Of a stretch of DNA of 64,000 bases, positions 17,597-26,183 are shown in pieces (positions within the stretch are counted from its first letter, which is position 1; every line of letters starts with the position of its first letter). The notes below the pieces were generated by a model, which did no database searches, was not told where the DNA came from, and was given only the letters and a program-made list of their open reading frames with translations. The stretch spans positions 3,348,001 to 3,412,000 of the forward strand of contig NZ_CP163525.1 of the NCBI RefSeq assembly GCF_041080655.1. The letters run 5' to 3'. The translations under genes were made by a program, and so were the position numbers. This DNA is from Streptomyces sp. CG4. GTDB taxonomy: Bacteria; Actinomycetota; Actinomycetes; Streptomycetales; Streptomycetaceae.

Positions 17597-18411
17597 CGGC
17601 GGCAGACGAGGATGCCTCCCCGGCAGCGGATCTCGAACGCCCCATGCCGGGCGATGTGTTCGTCCAGGATGGTGCGGGCTCGCTCGATCGTGGCCTCGAA
17701 GGGCACGTCGTGCTGGTCCGCCCATGCCTGGTACGAGACCATGTGCGCAACCACGGGTTCGGCGTCGCGGACGGTGATGGTGCCGGGCAGTTCAATCGTC
17801 TCGACGCGGCCGAACTCCTCCCCCAGGAAGGCCGGAGCCTTCTCCAGGGAGAAGCGGGCGCTGAGCGAGATGCGGGCCGGGCCGCGTCCGGTGCCGAGCA
17901 CGTGGCCGGCGGCCCGCTGCCACAGGTCGTCGAGTTCAGCTTTGTCCCGATCGCTGTTGGTGGAGGCGATCACCAGCCCGTCACGGGCGACCACGCGAGA
18001 CAGCTCCCTGACCGCCTGAGGGATGTCCGGGACGTGGTAGAGCATATGCAACGCCAAGGCAGCATCGGCGCTCTGCGTGGCCAGCGGCAAGCGGGTGGCG
18101 TCCGCAACGGCGACCAAGCCCTGGACACCGGCGAGGATGCCAGGAGCGATGTCCAGGCCCAGCAGAGTCAGGTCGGGCCGGTCCTGGCAGAGCCGCTGGA
18201 TGAACTTGCCGTTGCCGCAGCCGACATCGACCACGCGCCCGTTCACGCCCCTCAGTTGCTCGGCGACGATGCCTGGCAGGTCGTAACGGGGCGTCTGCCA
18301 CCGATAAAGCGACTGGCGGGCAGCCAGATCCCGGTCACTGCTGTAGGCACTTCCGGCGAGACGGCCCCGGTCGGTGACGGCGGCGTCGTGTGCGGCGGAC
18401 AGTTCGGTCAC
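17593..18411 (-). CDS. SAM-dependent methyltransferase of the synthetase-like cassette
   Basis: A 272-residue class I methyltransferase with motif I VVDVGCGNGKFIQRL (about 60-75), acidic LGLDIAP, and a methyltransferase-11-type core (AALALHMLYHVPDIPQAVREL). Its ATG overlaps the stop of the upstream Xre-TPR regulator, so they are an operon. Substrate unknown. It could act on a tRNA, small molecule or DNA; no base-methylation motif of the DPPY type is present. Confidence 0.82.
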   Translation of the reverse strand: MTELSAAHDAAVTDRGRLAGSAYSSDRDLAARQSLYRWQTPRYDLPGIVAEQLRGVNGRVVDVGCGNGKFIQRLCQDRPDLTLLGLDIAPGILAGVQGLVAVADATRLPLATQSADAALALHMLYHVPDIPQAVRELSRVVARDGLVIASTNSDRDKAELDDLWQRAAGHVLGTGRGPARISLSARFSLEKAPAFLGEEFGRVETIELPGTITVRDAEPVVAHMVSYQAWADQHDVPFEATIERARTILDEHIARHGAFEIRCRGGILVCRR

Positions 18412-19745
18412 GTCGGCAGCTCCGGAGGATGGGCGGCGGGTGCGGCCGCAAGGACGGCCGTGTGCTGGAGTCGTTCGCGCAGGTGTACGGCCCGCGCGGC
18501 TCCACCGTACTGCGGCCCGCTCAGCTCCTGGCCCAGAGCGGTGAGCCGGCGCACGATGCTGGCCGACATGCGCTCCGGCGGGGAGCCGAGGACGAAACCG
18601 AGCATCGCCTCGGTACCGTCCAGGTCGCCGAGGAGCATGTGGCCGCGGGCGAGATCGACGTGGGCGGCGAACAGGTCACCGACCGACTGGTCGTCGTCTT
18701 CGGCGCTGCGGTAGAGCCGGATAGCGGTGTCCGCGCTGGCGATGGCCTGCTGGACGTGCTCCCGCCCGCCCACGGCCAGGTGGCTCGTCCCCGCGTACGC
18801 GAACTGCTTGGCGGCCGGGAAGGCGAAGATGCCCGGCACCTCGTCGTGGCCACGCATCGCCTCGCGGGAGCGCTCGGCGCCCGCCAGGGCGGCTACGGCA
18901 CCTGCCCGGTCTCCGGCTATGGCCAACGCCCGCGCCTCCAGGCTCGCCAACCGAGCCCCGATACTCCCGCCCGCCCGGTGCTGGCGACCGGCCTGCGCCA
19001 GCCGAGCCGCCCGCTCGTAGTGCCCGGTCCAGTAGGCGATCAGGGACTCCACAGCGCGTACCCAGGCCAGCATCCCCTCGTGGCCAGCCGCCTCGGCGCA
19101 CGCCCTGGCGGTACGGCTGTGCGTGGCGGCAGAGTCATAGGCGCCCAGGTCCAAGCAGACGTGCGCGGACAGCCCGCACAACCGAGAGGCCGCGACGTAC
19201 AGGTCGGTGGTCTGCCGGGGATGCTGCCGCCCGCGCAGCAGCTCGAACACCCCGTTCCGAAGCCGCTTGATCTCGACGTACACCTCCAGCAGCGGATGGC
19301 TGACATAAGTACGGGCGAGCCGAGCGACATCGGCCTCCAACTGCTCTACGACGAACTCGTCCGCGTTGCGCTGCGCGATGAACCGGGCGAACTCCGCCGA
19401 GGCCACCGCATCCGCCGACACAGCTCCGGCGACGGTGCGTGGACGCGCCGTGGGCCACGCGAGCGGTGCCTGTCCCACCTCATCCTCGCCCTCCCCACCC
19501 CGTTGGCTCTTGCTGACAGCGACCGCCTGGTCGAGCACGGCGGCATCGACACCGAAGACCTGCGCCAGGTACTTCCGCGTGTACGGCACCGGGATGCGCA
19601 CCTCGCGCTCGTAGCGCCCGATCTCCTTGCCCGTCTTGGTGGCCCGCCCCTCCAGGGTGTTGCACTCGTCGGCCACCCTCTGCTGGGACCACCCACGCTC
19701 TGTGCGCAGCCGGACGAGCAGAGCACCGATCCCTGTGTCGCCCAT
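18408..19745 (-). CDS. Xre-family regulator with TPR-like C-terminal domain
   Basis: A 445-residue protein. The HTH is at residues about 6-60 (LLVRLRTERGWSQQRVADEC...GRYEREVRIP); the rest is a helical TPR-like solenoid with repeated A-x-A-x-A-G/A spacing, as in many Streptomyces regulators that sense small signals or peptides. Start at 19745 is preferred for GGTGAGGGG upstream and the HTH-proximal Met; the frame extends 20 codons further. Divergent from the ATPase gene; three TGGCCCCC repeats in between are candidate operators. Confidence 0.82.
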   Translation of the reverse strand: MGDTGIGALLVRLRTERGWSQQRVADECNTLEGRATKTGKEIGRYEREVRIPVPYTRKYLAQVFGVDAAVLDQAVAVSKSQRGGEGEDEVGQAPLAWPTARPRTVAGAVSADAVASAEFARFIAQRNADEFVVEQLEADVARLARTYVSHPLLEVYVEIKRLRNGVFELLRGRQHPRQTTDLYVAASRLCGLSAHVCLDLGAYDSAATHSRTARACAEAAGHEGMLAWVRAVESLIAYWTGHYERAARLAQAGRQHRAGGSIGARLASLEARALAIAGDRAGAVAALAGAERSREAMRGHDEVPGIFAFPAAKQFAYAGTSHLAVGGREHVQQAIASADTAIRLYRSAEDDDQSVGDLFAAHVDLARGHMLLGDLDGTEAMLGFVLGSPPERMSASIVRRLTALGQELSGPQYGGAARAVHLRERLQHTAVLAAAPAAHPPELPT

Positions 19746-19771
19746 CCCCTCACCCCGCAGCACACGAACTC

Positions 19772-19803
19772 TGGCCCCCATAGTGGCCCCCGGCATGGCC
19801 CCC
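19772..19803. promoter_or_regulatory. three TGGCCCCC direct repeats between divergent genes
   Basis: Copies at 19772-19779, 19784-19791 and 19796-19803, each start 12 bp from the last. They lie between the Xre-TPR regulator and the ATPase cassette and are good candidates for the regulator's binding sites. Confidence 0.5.
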
Positions 19804-19849
19804 ACGCTGGCTCCCGACCCAAACGAGCTACAGCGGTTGGCTGTTGGCC

Positions 19850-20305
19850 ATGCCCAGCACGCCGCCCGACAAGCCAGTCGCTCTCGCCCCGGCCCCCGGC
19901 GGGGCCATCGAGCACCACACGAGGCTCTTCGACCGGCGCCGCATCACACCAGGTGCCGCCCGGACCTTCGTCGCCGAGACCCTTACCCAATGGGGCCGGA
20001 CCAAACGCCTCGACGACGTAAGGCTGTGCGTCTCCGAGCTCACCACGAACGCCATCCTGCACGGAGTCCCCACAGGCGGGCTGGTTCTGGTACGCGTCAC
20101 GCTCAACGACATCCAACTCCGCATCGAAGTACACGACCGTGTCGACGCCCCACCTCGCAGACGACATGTGCCAGCCACCGCCGAGACCGGCCGCGGCCTA
20201 CTGCTCGTCTCGGCCCTCGCCGACGACTGGGGCGTGGAGGAACGCCGGGGCCCCGGCAAGTGCGTGTGGGCCGCCTTCCAGCACAGCACGGTGCCGGCAT
20301 GCTGA
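19850..20305 (+). CDS. anti-sigma-type ATP-binding (HATPase_c) protein
   Basis: A 151-residue GHKL ATPase of the RsbW-like group common in Streptomyces: N box RLCVSELTTNAILHG (about 60-75), then GRGLLLVSALADDWG (about 118-132) as the G box. Such proteins bind sigma or anti-sigma partners or act with regulators. ATG at 19850 is used; a TTG two codons upstream is possible. First gene of the plus-strand cassette. Confidence 0.82.
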   Translation: MPSTPPDKPVALAPAPGGAIEHHTRLFDRRRITPGAARTFVAETLTQWGRTKRLDDVRLCVSELTTNAILHGVPTGGLVLVRVTLNDIQLRIEVHDRVDAPPRRRHVPATAETGRGLLLVSALADDWGVEERRGPGKCVWAAFQHSTVPAC

Positions 20306-20775
20306 CTCCCGCCAGCACCAGATCGCTCACGATCCCCGCAGGGCTGATCGCTTCCCTGGCCACCGTCACGTGGCTGGACACCGCCCCGACCGGCGCCACT
20401 CTCTGCTGCCTTCTGCTGGTGCCCCAGCGGCCGCGAAGCCGGTGCGAGGCGCAGACCGTCATCGAGCAACGCATGCGGACAGTCGCCGAGACCCTCCACC
20501 TCGGCCCGGCCACCGCTCCCCCACCGGACATCGGACCACGCCTGCGCCCGATCACACTCACCGAGGTCGCCCTGCGCTTCGACAGCACCCCCTACCGCAA
20601 GCGCATCCTGGCAGGCCGTTCCTGGATGCTCCTGCTCGGCCGACGCACCCCGGTGACCCTCGTCCTCGGCCTGGACCCGCTCTCCCGCAGCGCCACTCCG
20701 GCCGAGATCGACAGCTACCTCGACCTCGGCACCCTCCGCCAACGTCTCCTCTTCGGCCACACCCGAACCGAATGA
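20299..20775 (+). CDS. unknown protein of the synthetase-like cassette
   Basis: A 158-residue protein I do not recognise. Its ATG overlaps the end of the ATPase gene by seven bases. The sequence has a hydrophobic start (LTIPAGLIASLATVTWLD) and no clear transmembrane helix beyond that, with several Arg/Leu-rich stretches. A fragment of a close homologue of residues about 19-33 lies in the relic at 32737-32783, so related elements carry it. Function unknown. Confidence 0.65.
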   Translation: MLTPASTRSLTIPAGLIASLATVTWLDTAPTGATLCCLLLVPQRPRSRCEAQTVIEQRMRTVAETLHLGPATAPPPDIGPRLRPITLTEVALRFDSTPYRKRILAGRSWMLLLGRRTPVTLVLGLDPLSRSATPAEIDSYLDLGTLRQRLLFGHTRTE

Positions 20776-20803
20776 GCCCCAACCCACCCCAGGGGGACAT
20801 CCC

Positions 20804-21919
20804 GTGACGACTCACCCGGTCTCACCGAACACCGTCCTGGCCAACGCCCTCCACCATGCTGAGGACGTCCTGACCCCGCGCATCCTGGCCACCCCACCCG
20901 AGCGGGTCGTGCTGGCCGTCGGCACGCAGATCAACGGCGCCCCACACATTGGCACCTCGCTCGTGCAGTCCCTGGCCTTCGCCATGGCCGCCCGCCTGCG
21001 CGACCGCTTCGGCCTGCCCACCGAGGTCCATTTCAGCGCCCTCGACAACGCTCCCTATGAACTGTCCACTGACCCCACAACCGGCCACCGCTACCAGCGC
21101 GCCTACGCCCAGGCCCTCGGAGACCAAACCCTCCGCGACCTCGTCTCAGCCCTCTACCAGCCCCTGTTCACCGCGCTGTCGCGACGCCTGGGCATCCCCT
21201 TCCGAGTCGAGACCTACACCCAGCAGCAGGCCGGAGAGCACTTCCGCCGCACCTGGCTGCGACTCCTGCCCCGCCTCGACGCGGCCCGCTGGTGGCTCGC
21301 CCCCTCCACCGGCACCCCGCACCTCCGCATCCCTTGCCCGCACCCCGGCTGCGGCTGGGCCGAGAAATACGCCGAACGCACCCACGTGCACCTCACCGAC
21401 CGCGAGGCCGCGCAGGTGGCTGCCGTGTGCCTCCACCACGGCCCCTGCCTCTCCACCGTCACCCCGACGGGAGGCGCCTACCTGGACCTGGCCACCCTGT
21501 ATCGCAACATGGTCAAGGAACTCGCGCTGTCCAGCCCCCAAGGCACCCTGCACGTCATGGTCAAGGGCGGCGACTGGGTCTTCGGCTCCCACCTGGTCGA
21601 CGAGGCCCTCCAGGCCGTCGGCCTCACCCGCGGACAGCTCCCGGCCCGCCTGTTCTGCCCCCAGGTCGTCACCGGCACCGGCGCCAAGCTGTCCAAGTCG
21701 CTGATCCACGAAGGCCGCGCTCCCCTGCCCGCCGGCGCCGCCGACTGGATGCTCGACACCCGGCAGTGGCCCGGCACCATCACGGACTATGCCGAGCAAC
21801 TGCTCGCCATGACCGATACCTTGCTGTCCGACCCCCGGCACTTCTTCCGCGCATACTCGGCCGCCGAGATCGGCCGCATGATGACCGCACCAGCCACCAG
21901 GAGCGTTCCCGCCCCATGA
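20804..21919 (+). CDS. class I aminoacyl-tRNA-synthetase-like protein (LysRS-I-like catalytic core)
   Basis: A 371-residue protein with the two class I signatures: HIGH as PHIGT at residues 47-51 and KMSKS as KLSKS at 295-299. Between them lies a probable zinc knuckle (CPHPGC ... CLHHGPC, about 180-215), as in class I lysyl-tRNA synthetase. No anticodon-binding domain follows, so it is a catalytic core only. It could activate an amino acid for a small molecule or modify tRNA or protein. ATPase and unknown gene upstream and the ASCH gene overlapping downstream (ATGA) form one operon. Confidence 0.75.
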   Translation: MTTHPVSPNTVLANALHHAEDVLTPRILATPPERVVLAVGTQINGAPHIGTSLVQSLAFAMAARLRDRFGLPTEVHFSALDNAPYELSTDPTTGHRYQRAYAQALGDQTLRDLVSALYQPLFTALSRRLGIPFRVETYTQQQAGEHFRRTWLRLLPRLDAARWWLAPSTGTPHLRIPCPHPGCGWAEKYAERTHVHLTDREAAQVAAVCLHHGPCLSTVTPTGGAYLDLATLYRNMVKELALSSPQGTLHVMVKGGDWVFGSHLVDEALQAVGLTRGQLPARLFCPQVVTGTGAKLSKSLIHEGRAPLPAGAADWMLDTRQWPGTITDYAEQLLAMTDTLLSDPRHFFRAYSAAEIGRMMTAPATRSVPAP

Positions 21920-22272
21920 CCGACACCACCGCCCGCGTCCACGGGCTCAACCTCTACCGCCAGTACTTCGACCTTGTCGCCGCGGGCACCAAGACCATCG
22001 AGGTGCGGGTCAAACACCCGCACCTGGCCAACCTGGCAGCCGGCGACAGCATCCGCTTCCGCATCAAGGACACCGACGAGACCTGCGACGTGAAAGTCAA
22101 GCGGGTCACCGAGTACCCCGACTTCGAAGCCCTGCTCGACGGCGAGGAGCCGGCCAACGTCAACCCCACCGCCTCCCGCGACCAACAGCTCTCCAATATC
22201 CGCGCCATCTATCCATCTGAGAAGGAAGCCCTCGGTGCCCTTGCCATCGAGATCGAACGCACCACCCCGTGA
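21916..22272 (+). CDS. ASCH-domain protein
   Basis: A 118-residue protein with the ASCH/PUA-like fold: LNLYRQYFDLVAAGTKTIEV, then NLAAGDSIRFRI and VKRVTEYPDFEALLD. ASCH domains bind RNA or modified nucleosides; one E. coli member hydrolyses N4-acetylcytidine. The ATG overlaps the stop of the synthetase-like gene, so the two products probably act together, perhaps on tRNA or a nucleoside derivative (inference). Fragments of a homologous gene are present at 22617-22655 and 32674-32736. Confidence 0.82.
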   Translation: MTDTTARVHGLNLYRQYFDLVAAGTKTIEVRVKHPHLANLAAGDSIRFRIKDTDETCDVKVKRVTEYPDFEALLDGEEPANVNPTASRDQQLSNIRAIYPSEKEALGALAIEIERTTP

Positions 22273-22326
22273 CCCGTCCGCACACGGCAACGGACCAGCC
22301 GTCGGCGGCGGCATCGGGGGAACTGA

Positions 22327-22596
22327 TTCCAGCGGGCCGTCCGCCTGCCCACCGAGCAGCTCGAAGTCCAGCTCGCATTCCCCGCCGTCCTCGACCCGGT
22401 GGTCTGGGGCACCGAGACCTCGATGACCACCGAAGCCTCCCCGCTGCGGACCCGGCCCGTCCGCAGCGACGAGGGTGAGCTGCGGCAATTCACGTGGATC
22501 ACGACCACACCCGTACTGCACGCTCGGTACCGTCTTGAGTGGCGGTTCCGGTCCAGGCCCGACCGCGACCAGATCAAGGGGAGTTCAGGTGATTGA
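22327..22596 (+). pseudogene. C-terminal remnant of a regulator gene
   Basis: The frame opens after a stop at 22324 without a start codon and ends at 22594-22596. Its translation (RLPTEQLEVQLAFPAVLDPV, later WGTETSMTTEASPLRT and LHARYRLEWRFR) looks like real protein and, from memory, like the C-terminus of Streptomyces Xre-type regulators; the DNA-binding half is missing. Confidence 0.55.
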
Positions 22597-22616
22597 CGGG
22601 CGGCCCAGCCAAGGAA

Positions 22617-22655
22617 CCTCTGGGCGCCCTCGCCATCGAGATCACTCACCGCTGA
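22617..22655 (+). pseudogene. tail fragment of an ASCH gene
   Basis: Thirteen codons (PLGALAIEITHR-stop) match the ASCH C-terminus at 22229-22272 (ALGALAIEIERTTP). A partial duplication left by recombination. Confidence 0.55.
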
Positions 22656-22983
22656 TCACCCACAGCTCCGGCGGCTGTCCCGACAGGAAGCACAGAGTCT
22701 GTGACAGCTACACAATGGGATTGAAAGCCATCTGTCCTGATCACGTATGACATGCCACGTTTGACGTAATGGGCACTTTGGGTTGGTCGGCCGCGTCACT
22801 CTGGAAGGGTTGATCACGGTCGTGTCAGGAGCCCTGTGTACGGATCACGTGAGAGGGCCGAGCGGATCGGCCATGACCGCCGGACGGCCCCGAGCGTGTC
22901 GCTTCGGGCGCTGCATCCGCGGCACGAGGTCAGTAGGAACATGGTGACCGAGACTTTGAGGACACCGGTGCAAGGGCGCGACC
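22656..22983. other. intergenic region upstream of the phosphatase gene
   Basis: About 330 bases that mark the switch from mobility genes to cargo. It includes a less GC-rich stretch near 22700-22770. No gene or clear promoter could be defined. Confidence 0.4.
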
Positions 22984-24225
22984 ATGGCACAAGGTGAGCG
23001 GCGACCGGACAACGGCATGACGGACCGTTCGGAACGGTTCGGTGAGCGGCTGCTGGGGGTGCTGCTGGACCGGGCACACGAGATGCCGCCGCAGCTGATC
23101 GCCCCGCTGGTCGTGGACGAGGTGGCCAGGGTCGGTGGTCGCGATGTGTCGATCCTGCTGCAGGACTACGGCCAGCTGGTGCTGGTGCCGCTGCCGGGTC
23201 GGCGGCTGATGGTCGGCGAGCCCGAGCCGATCGGTGACTCTCCCGCCGGCACCGCCTTCCTGCAGGCGACCACTGTCGAGGTGCCGCAGCCCGACGGCGT
23301 CCGGATGTACGTACCGTTGCTGGACGGCAGCGGCCAGGTGGGAGTGATGGCCCTCACCCTGGACACCGTCGATGACGACGACCGTCGGCTACTGCGCAGG
23401 CTCGCCAGTCTGGTCGCCTACATGCTGGTCACCAAGCACAGCTACACCGACCAGTTCTTCTTCGCCCGGCGCCGCGAACCGATGAGTGTGGCAGCGGAGA
23501 TCCAGTGGTCCCTGCTGCCGCCGCTGGCGATGTCCGTCCCACGGGCAGCAGTGGCCGGAATCCTGGAGCCTGTCTACAGCGTCGCAGGCGACAGCTTCGA
23601 CTACGCCCTCAACGAGGACATCCTGCACCTGGCCATCGTCGATGCGATGGGCCACGGCCTGGACGCCGCCACGATGGCCACCGTCGCCGTCGGTGCCTAC
23701 CGGCACGCCAGACGTGCCGACATCGGCCTGTCCGAGATCTACGCGTTCATGGACCGGGCCATCGCGGAGCAGTTCGGGCCCGAGCACTTCGTCACCGCGC
23801 AGATGATGCGCCTGAACATCGCGACGGGCCAACTGCAGTGGGTCAACGCGGGCCACCCCGCACCGTTGTTGATCCGCAACCACCAAGTCGTGCAGCAACT
23901 GACAGGCCCGACCACCTTGCCGGTCGGCTTCGGCGGTGAAGAGCCCCAGATCAGCGAGCAGACGCTCCAACCCGGCGACCGGGTGCTGTGCTTCACCGAC
24001 GGCCTGATCGAGGAGCACGAAGCCGGTGAAGAGCAGTTCGGCGAGGGGCAACTCATCCACTGGGTCAACCGCATCGAACACACAGAGAAGGGAGTACGCG
24101 CGGTGGTGCGCGCACTCTCCCACGCTCTGAAGCAGCAACGGGGCGGCCGCACCAGCGACGACGCGACCCTCTTCCTGATCGAATGGCGCGGGGGCGCCGC
24201 CGACCACCTCGCCCTCCTGGAGTGA
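22984..24225 (+). CDS. GAF-SpoIIE (PP2C-type) serine/threonine phosphatase
   Basis: A 413-residue protein. Residues about 15-150 form a GAF-like sensory domain; about 170-405 a SpoIIE/RsbU PP2C domain with SVAGDSFDYAL and LHLAIVDAMGHGLDAATMA (metal-binding Asp residues), QWVNAGHPAPLL and GDRVLCFTDGLIEE. Such phosphatases dephosphorylate anti-anti-sigma factors and switch on stress sigma factors. No membrane helix. It is the first gene of the cargo island, with no anti-sigma partner next to it. Confidence 0.9.
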   Translation: MAQGERRPDNGMTDRSERFGERLLGVLLDRAHEMPPQLIAPLVVDEVARVGGRDVSILLQDYGQLVLVPLPGRRLMVGEPEPIGDSPAGTAFLQATTVEVPQPDGVRMYVPLLDGSGQVGVMALTLDTVDDDDRRLLRRLASLVAYMLVTKHSYTDQFFFARRREPMSVAAEIQWSLLPPLAMSVPRAAVAGILEPVYSVAGDSFDYALNEDILHLAIVDAMGHGLDAATMATVAVGAYRHARRADIGLSEIYAFMDRAIAEQFGPEHFVTAQMMRLNIATGQLQWVNAGHPAPLLIRNHQVVQQLTGPTTLPVGFGGEEPQISEQTLQPGDRVLCFTDGLIEEHEAGEEQFGEGQLIHWVNRIEHTEKGVRAVVRALSHALKQQRGGRTSDDATLFLIEWRGGAADHLALLE

Positions 24226-24342
24226 GCCGGCAGCCGCACCACCATGGACATGGCCGACGGCACGCTGACCGTTCCACTCCCGCCGCTGCCCGCGAACGCC
24301 CTACCGGCGGAGCCCGCTCCGCGGATCCTCCTTGGGGCGGGT

Positions 24343-24498
24343 TCACTTCTCTCTCTGTGTGCGGCGCCATGGCGAGAACCGCCACCGCCGGGTAGGGCCG
24401 GAGGCCAGGGTCTCCATGCGATCATCGTGGCTCGCGGTGAACAGCTGAATCACGATCACACCAAAGACGATCACCGCGAGGAGCACACTCACCGTCAC
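24343..24498 (-). CDS. single-pass membrane microprotein, partner of DUF5994 (copy A)
   Basis: A 51-residue protein. GTG at 24498 opens 19 bases after the stop of the DUF5994 gene on the same strand. It has one transmembrane helix (LLAVIVFGVIVIQLF), then SHDDRME and a basic tail with RRWRFSPWRR. It resembles the products at 26184 and 29998 (helix, then a conserved His-x-Glu/Asp-Arg-Ile/Met motif). N-terminus out or in cannot be determined; the positive tail suggests a cytoplasmic C-terminus. Confidence 0.6.
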   Translation of the reverse strand: MTVSVLLAVIVFGVIVIQLFTASHDDRMETLASGPTRRWRFSPWRRTQREK

Positions 24499-24517
24499 GA
24501 AGGTGTGTCCATGTCCC

Positions 24518-25123
24518 TCACACTCCTGCTGCCGGGGTCGGCACGTGGCACATGACCGCTTCAGCAGGAGTACGTGAGGCCGGGTGGCGGGCGTCGTGTC
24601 CGCCTTCGGATTCCCAGACCGCCTCCCGGAGCGAGTCCGAGTCGGCCTCGTCCTCTGCCATGGCCCGGAAGCTTTCGGCCTCCTGCATCAGGCCGCTCGC
24701 CGTGAGGTTCCGTGACGGGTCGGTGGCCGTGACCATGAGCCGGGCCGCGGTGGCCGGGTCTGTCTCCGGTGGGATCACCAGCAGGTTCCAGCAGCCGAAC
24801 GTGTAGGACAGCAGCAACAGCTTGTGCGGGTCTTGCCCGGCGTTGGACCAGCCGACGCGCACCATGTGGCCGTGCGCAGGCACTTCTCCTGGAATGACCG
24901 GCCAGAACGTGCGGCTCACCGCTACCCGGGTGATCCGTCCCCACAGCGGGTCGAGACATTCGACGAGCGCCGGGAGTTGCTCCGTCAGGTTGCGCGAACG
25001 AGGCCACCAGGCACCGTCGATCAGGGCCGGAGGGGCGACGGCCGGCGCCAGCGTGAGTCGGAGGGGTGACGAGGAAGGGGCCCGGGCTTCGACTGCGGGT
25101 GTGAACGGAATGGTCGCGGTCAT
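24518..25123 (-). CDS. DUF5994 protein (copy A)
   Basis: A 201-residue protein of the actinobacterial DUF5994 family, unknown function. The family core is visible: LIDGAWWPRSRNLTEQLPAL (about 33-52), PLWGRITRVAVSRTFWPVIP, GHMVRVGWS, DPHKLLLLSY and LLVIPPETDPATAARLM. No signal peptide. It is the first of four paralogues in 6.2 kb and is followed by a membrane microprotein. Its upstream region is homologous, in inverted orientation, to that of copy B. Confidence 0.85.
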   Translation of the reverse strand: MTATIPFTPAVEARAPSSSPLRLTLAPAVAPPALIDGAWWPRSRNLTEQLPALVECLDPLWGRITRVAVSRTFWPVIPGEVPAHGHMVRVGWSNAGQDPHKLLLLSYTFGCWNLLVIPPETDPATAARLMVTATDPSRNLTASGLMQEAESFRAMAEDEADSDSLREAVWESEGGHDARHPASRTPAEAVMCHVPTPAAGV

Positions 25124-25173
25124 GGCGCGGACCCAACCCCGGGCCGGTCACGGCCGGCTCGGTTGTCATGAAT

Positions 25174-25540
25174 CGCCGAGAACGACCCGGCGTGGAAGCC
25201 GGTGTACGAGATGCTCTCGGTAATCACCAGGATACTCCTCGCCGACGCCCGGCGGACTGATGCGGAGCGACGGGCTGAACGGAACACGAGGAACACCCCC
25301 CACATAACACAGCCAAGGAGTGCTGGGCCAGGGCACGCGAGCCCTCGTGGGGGAGACCGGTCCGGGAGCCGACATACGAAGTGCCCCTGCGTCCTCGGCC
25401 CACTCAACGCCGGTGTCGACAGCCGCTTCGCGGAATGCCATGCCGCGTCGACTCCACAACCGCCCCGGCGTCCGCGGAGTACGGTGGACAACACCGAGGG
25501 CATTTCGCACGCCGGCTTCCACGCCGGGTCGTTCTCGGCG
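25174..25540. repeat. 41-bp inverted repeat in the divergent DUF5994 promoter region
   Basis: 25174-25214 and 25500-25540 are reverse complements with 38 of 41 positions identical. Weaker similarity extends to both starts: GGAGTA at 25233-25238 (minus) and 25476-25481 (plus), and GGGTCCGC just before each ATG. Each arm lies about 50 bases from its own start codon, so the two promoters and leaders are duplicated copies in opposite directions. Confidence 0.85.
25476..25481 (+). promoter_or_regulatory. GGAGTA element upstream of DUF5994 copy B
   Basis: One of five GGAGTA copies in the island: 25233-25238 (-), 25476-25481 (+), 27575-27580 (+), 29470-29475 (-), 30857-30862 (-). All lie upstream of and read towards a gene. 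For DUF5994 copies A, B and D the distance to the start is 105-111 bp, so it resembles a promoter -10 or activator site. Confidence 0.5.
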
Positions 25541-25591
25541 AGAGATGAACCCCGGTTCGCCGCGAAGGCGGCCCGGAGACGGGTCCGCATC

Positions 25592-26173
25592 ATGTCGGCG
25601 ACCTTGCACCAACCCCTGCCACACCACGAGCCCGTCGCAGCCCCGGCCGTGCGTCTCGCGCTGAAGAGCGACGGTCCGCCCCGCGGCCTCCTGGACGGTG
25701 CCTGGTGGCCCCGCTCCCGGGACCTGCTGAGCGAGCTGCCCGCACTGACCGATGTGCTGGACCCCTTGTGGGGCCGCATCACCCGCATCGCCGTCAACCC
25801 GAAGTGCTGGCCGGTCATCCCGCACGAGATTCCCGTGGGCGGTCATGTCGTCAAGGTCGGCTGGTTCACCCCGGAGATCGACCCGCACAAGCTGCTGCTG
25901 CTCTCCTACGGCACCGGCCGCTGGGATCTGCTGGTCATCCCACCCGAGACCGAGGCTGAGTCGGCGGCCCGCCTGATGGCGGCCGCGTCCGACTACGACG
26001 GTCCGCCGCTGACCGCAAGCGCTCTCATCGCCGCGGACAAGACCCGGCACGCCGTCGCCGCCGCCGACCGGCCACTCGAACCGGACGAGGCAGGGAAGCA
26101 CGAGGACGGCCCCTCCCCTGCGGCCGTTCCGGCACGGACCGGCCGCGTCAGTCGCCTGATCATCGGCATGTGA
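25592..26173 (+). CDS. DUF5994 protein (copy B)
   Basis: A 193-residue DUF5994 paralogue: LLDGAWWPRSRDLLSELPAL, DPLWGRITRIAVNPKCWPVI, GGHVVKVGWF, DPHKLLLLSYGTGRWDLLV and PPETEAESAARLMAAA. Start at 25592 is chosen because it matches the start of copy A after homologous leaders; the longer frame from 25202 runs across the inverted repeat. Followed by a membrane microprotein after 10 bases. Confidence 0.85.
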   Translation: MSATLHQPLPHHEPVAAPAVRLALKSDGPPRGLLDGAWWPRSRDLLSELPALTDVLDPLWGRITRIAVNPKCWPVIPHEIPVGGHVVKVGWFTPEIDPHKLLLLSYGTGRWDLLVIPPETEAESAARLMAAASDYDGPPLTASALIAADKTRHAVAAADRPLEPDEAGKHEDGPSPAAVPARTGRVSRLIIGM

Positions 26174-26183
26174 GACAGCCGCC

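Noticed and set aside
25202..25591. N-terminal extension of DUF5994 copy B
   Set aside because: It crosses the inverted repeat promoter region; the homologous start of copy A supports 25592.
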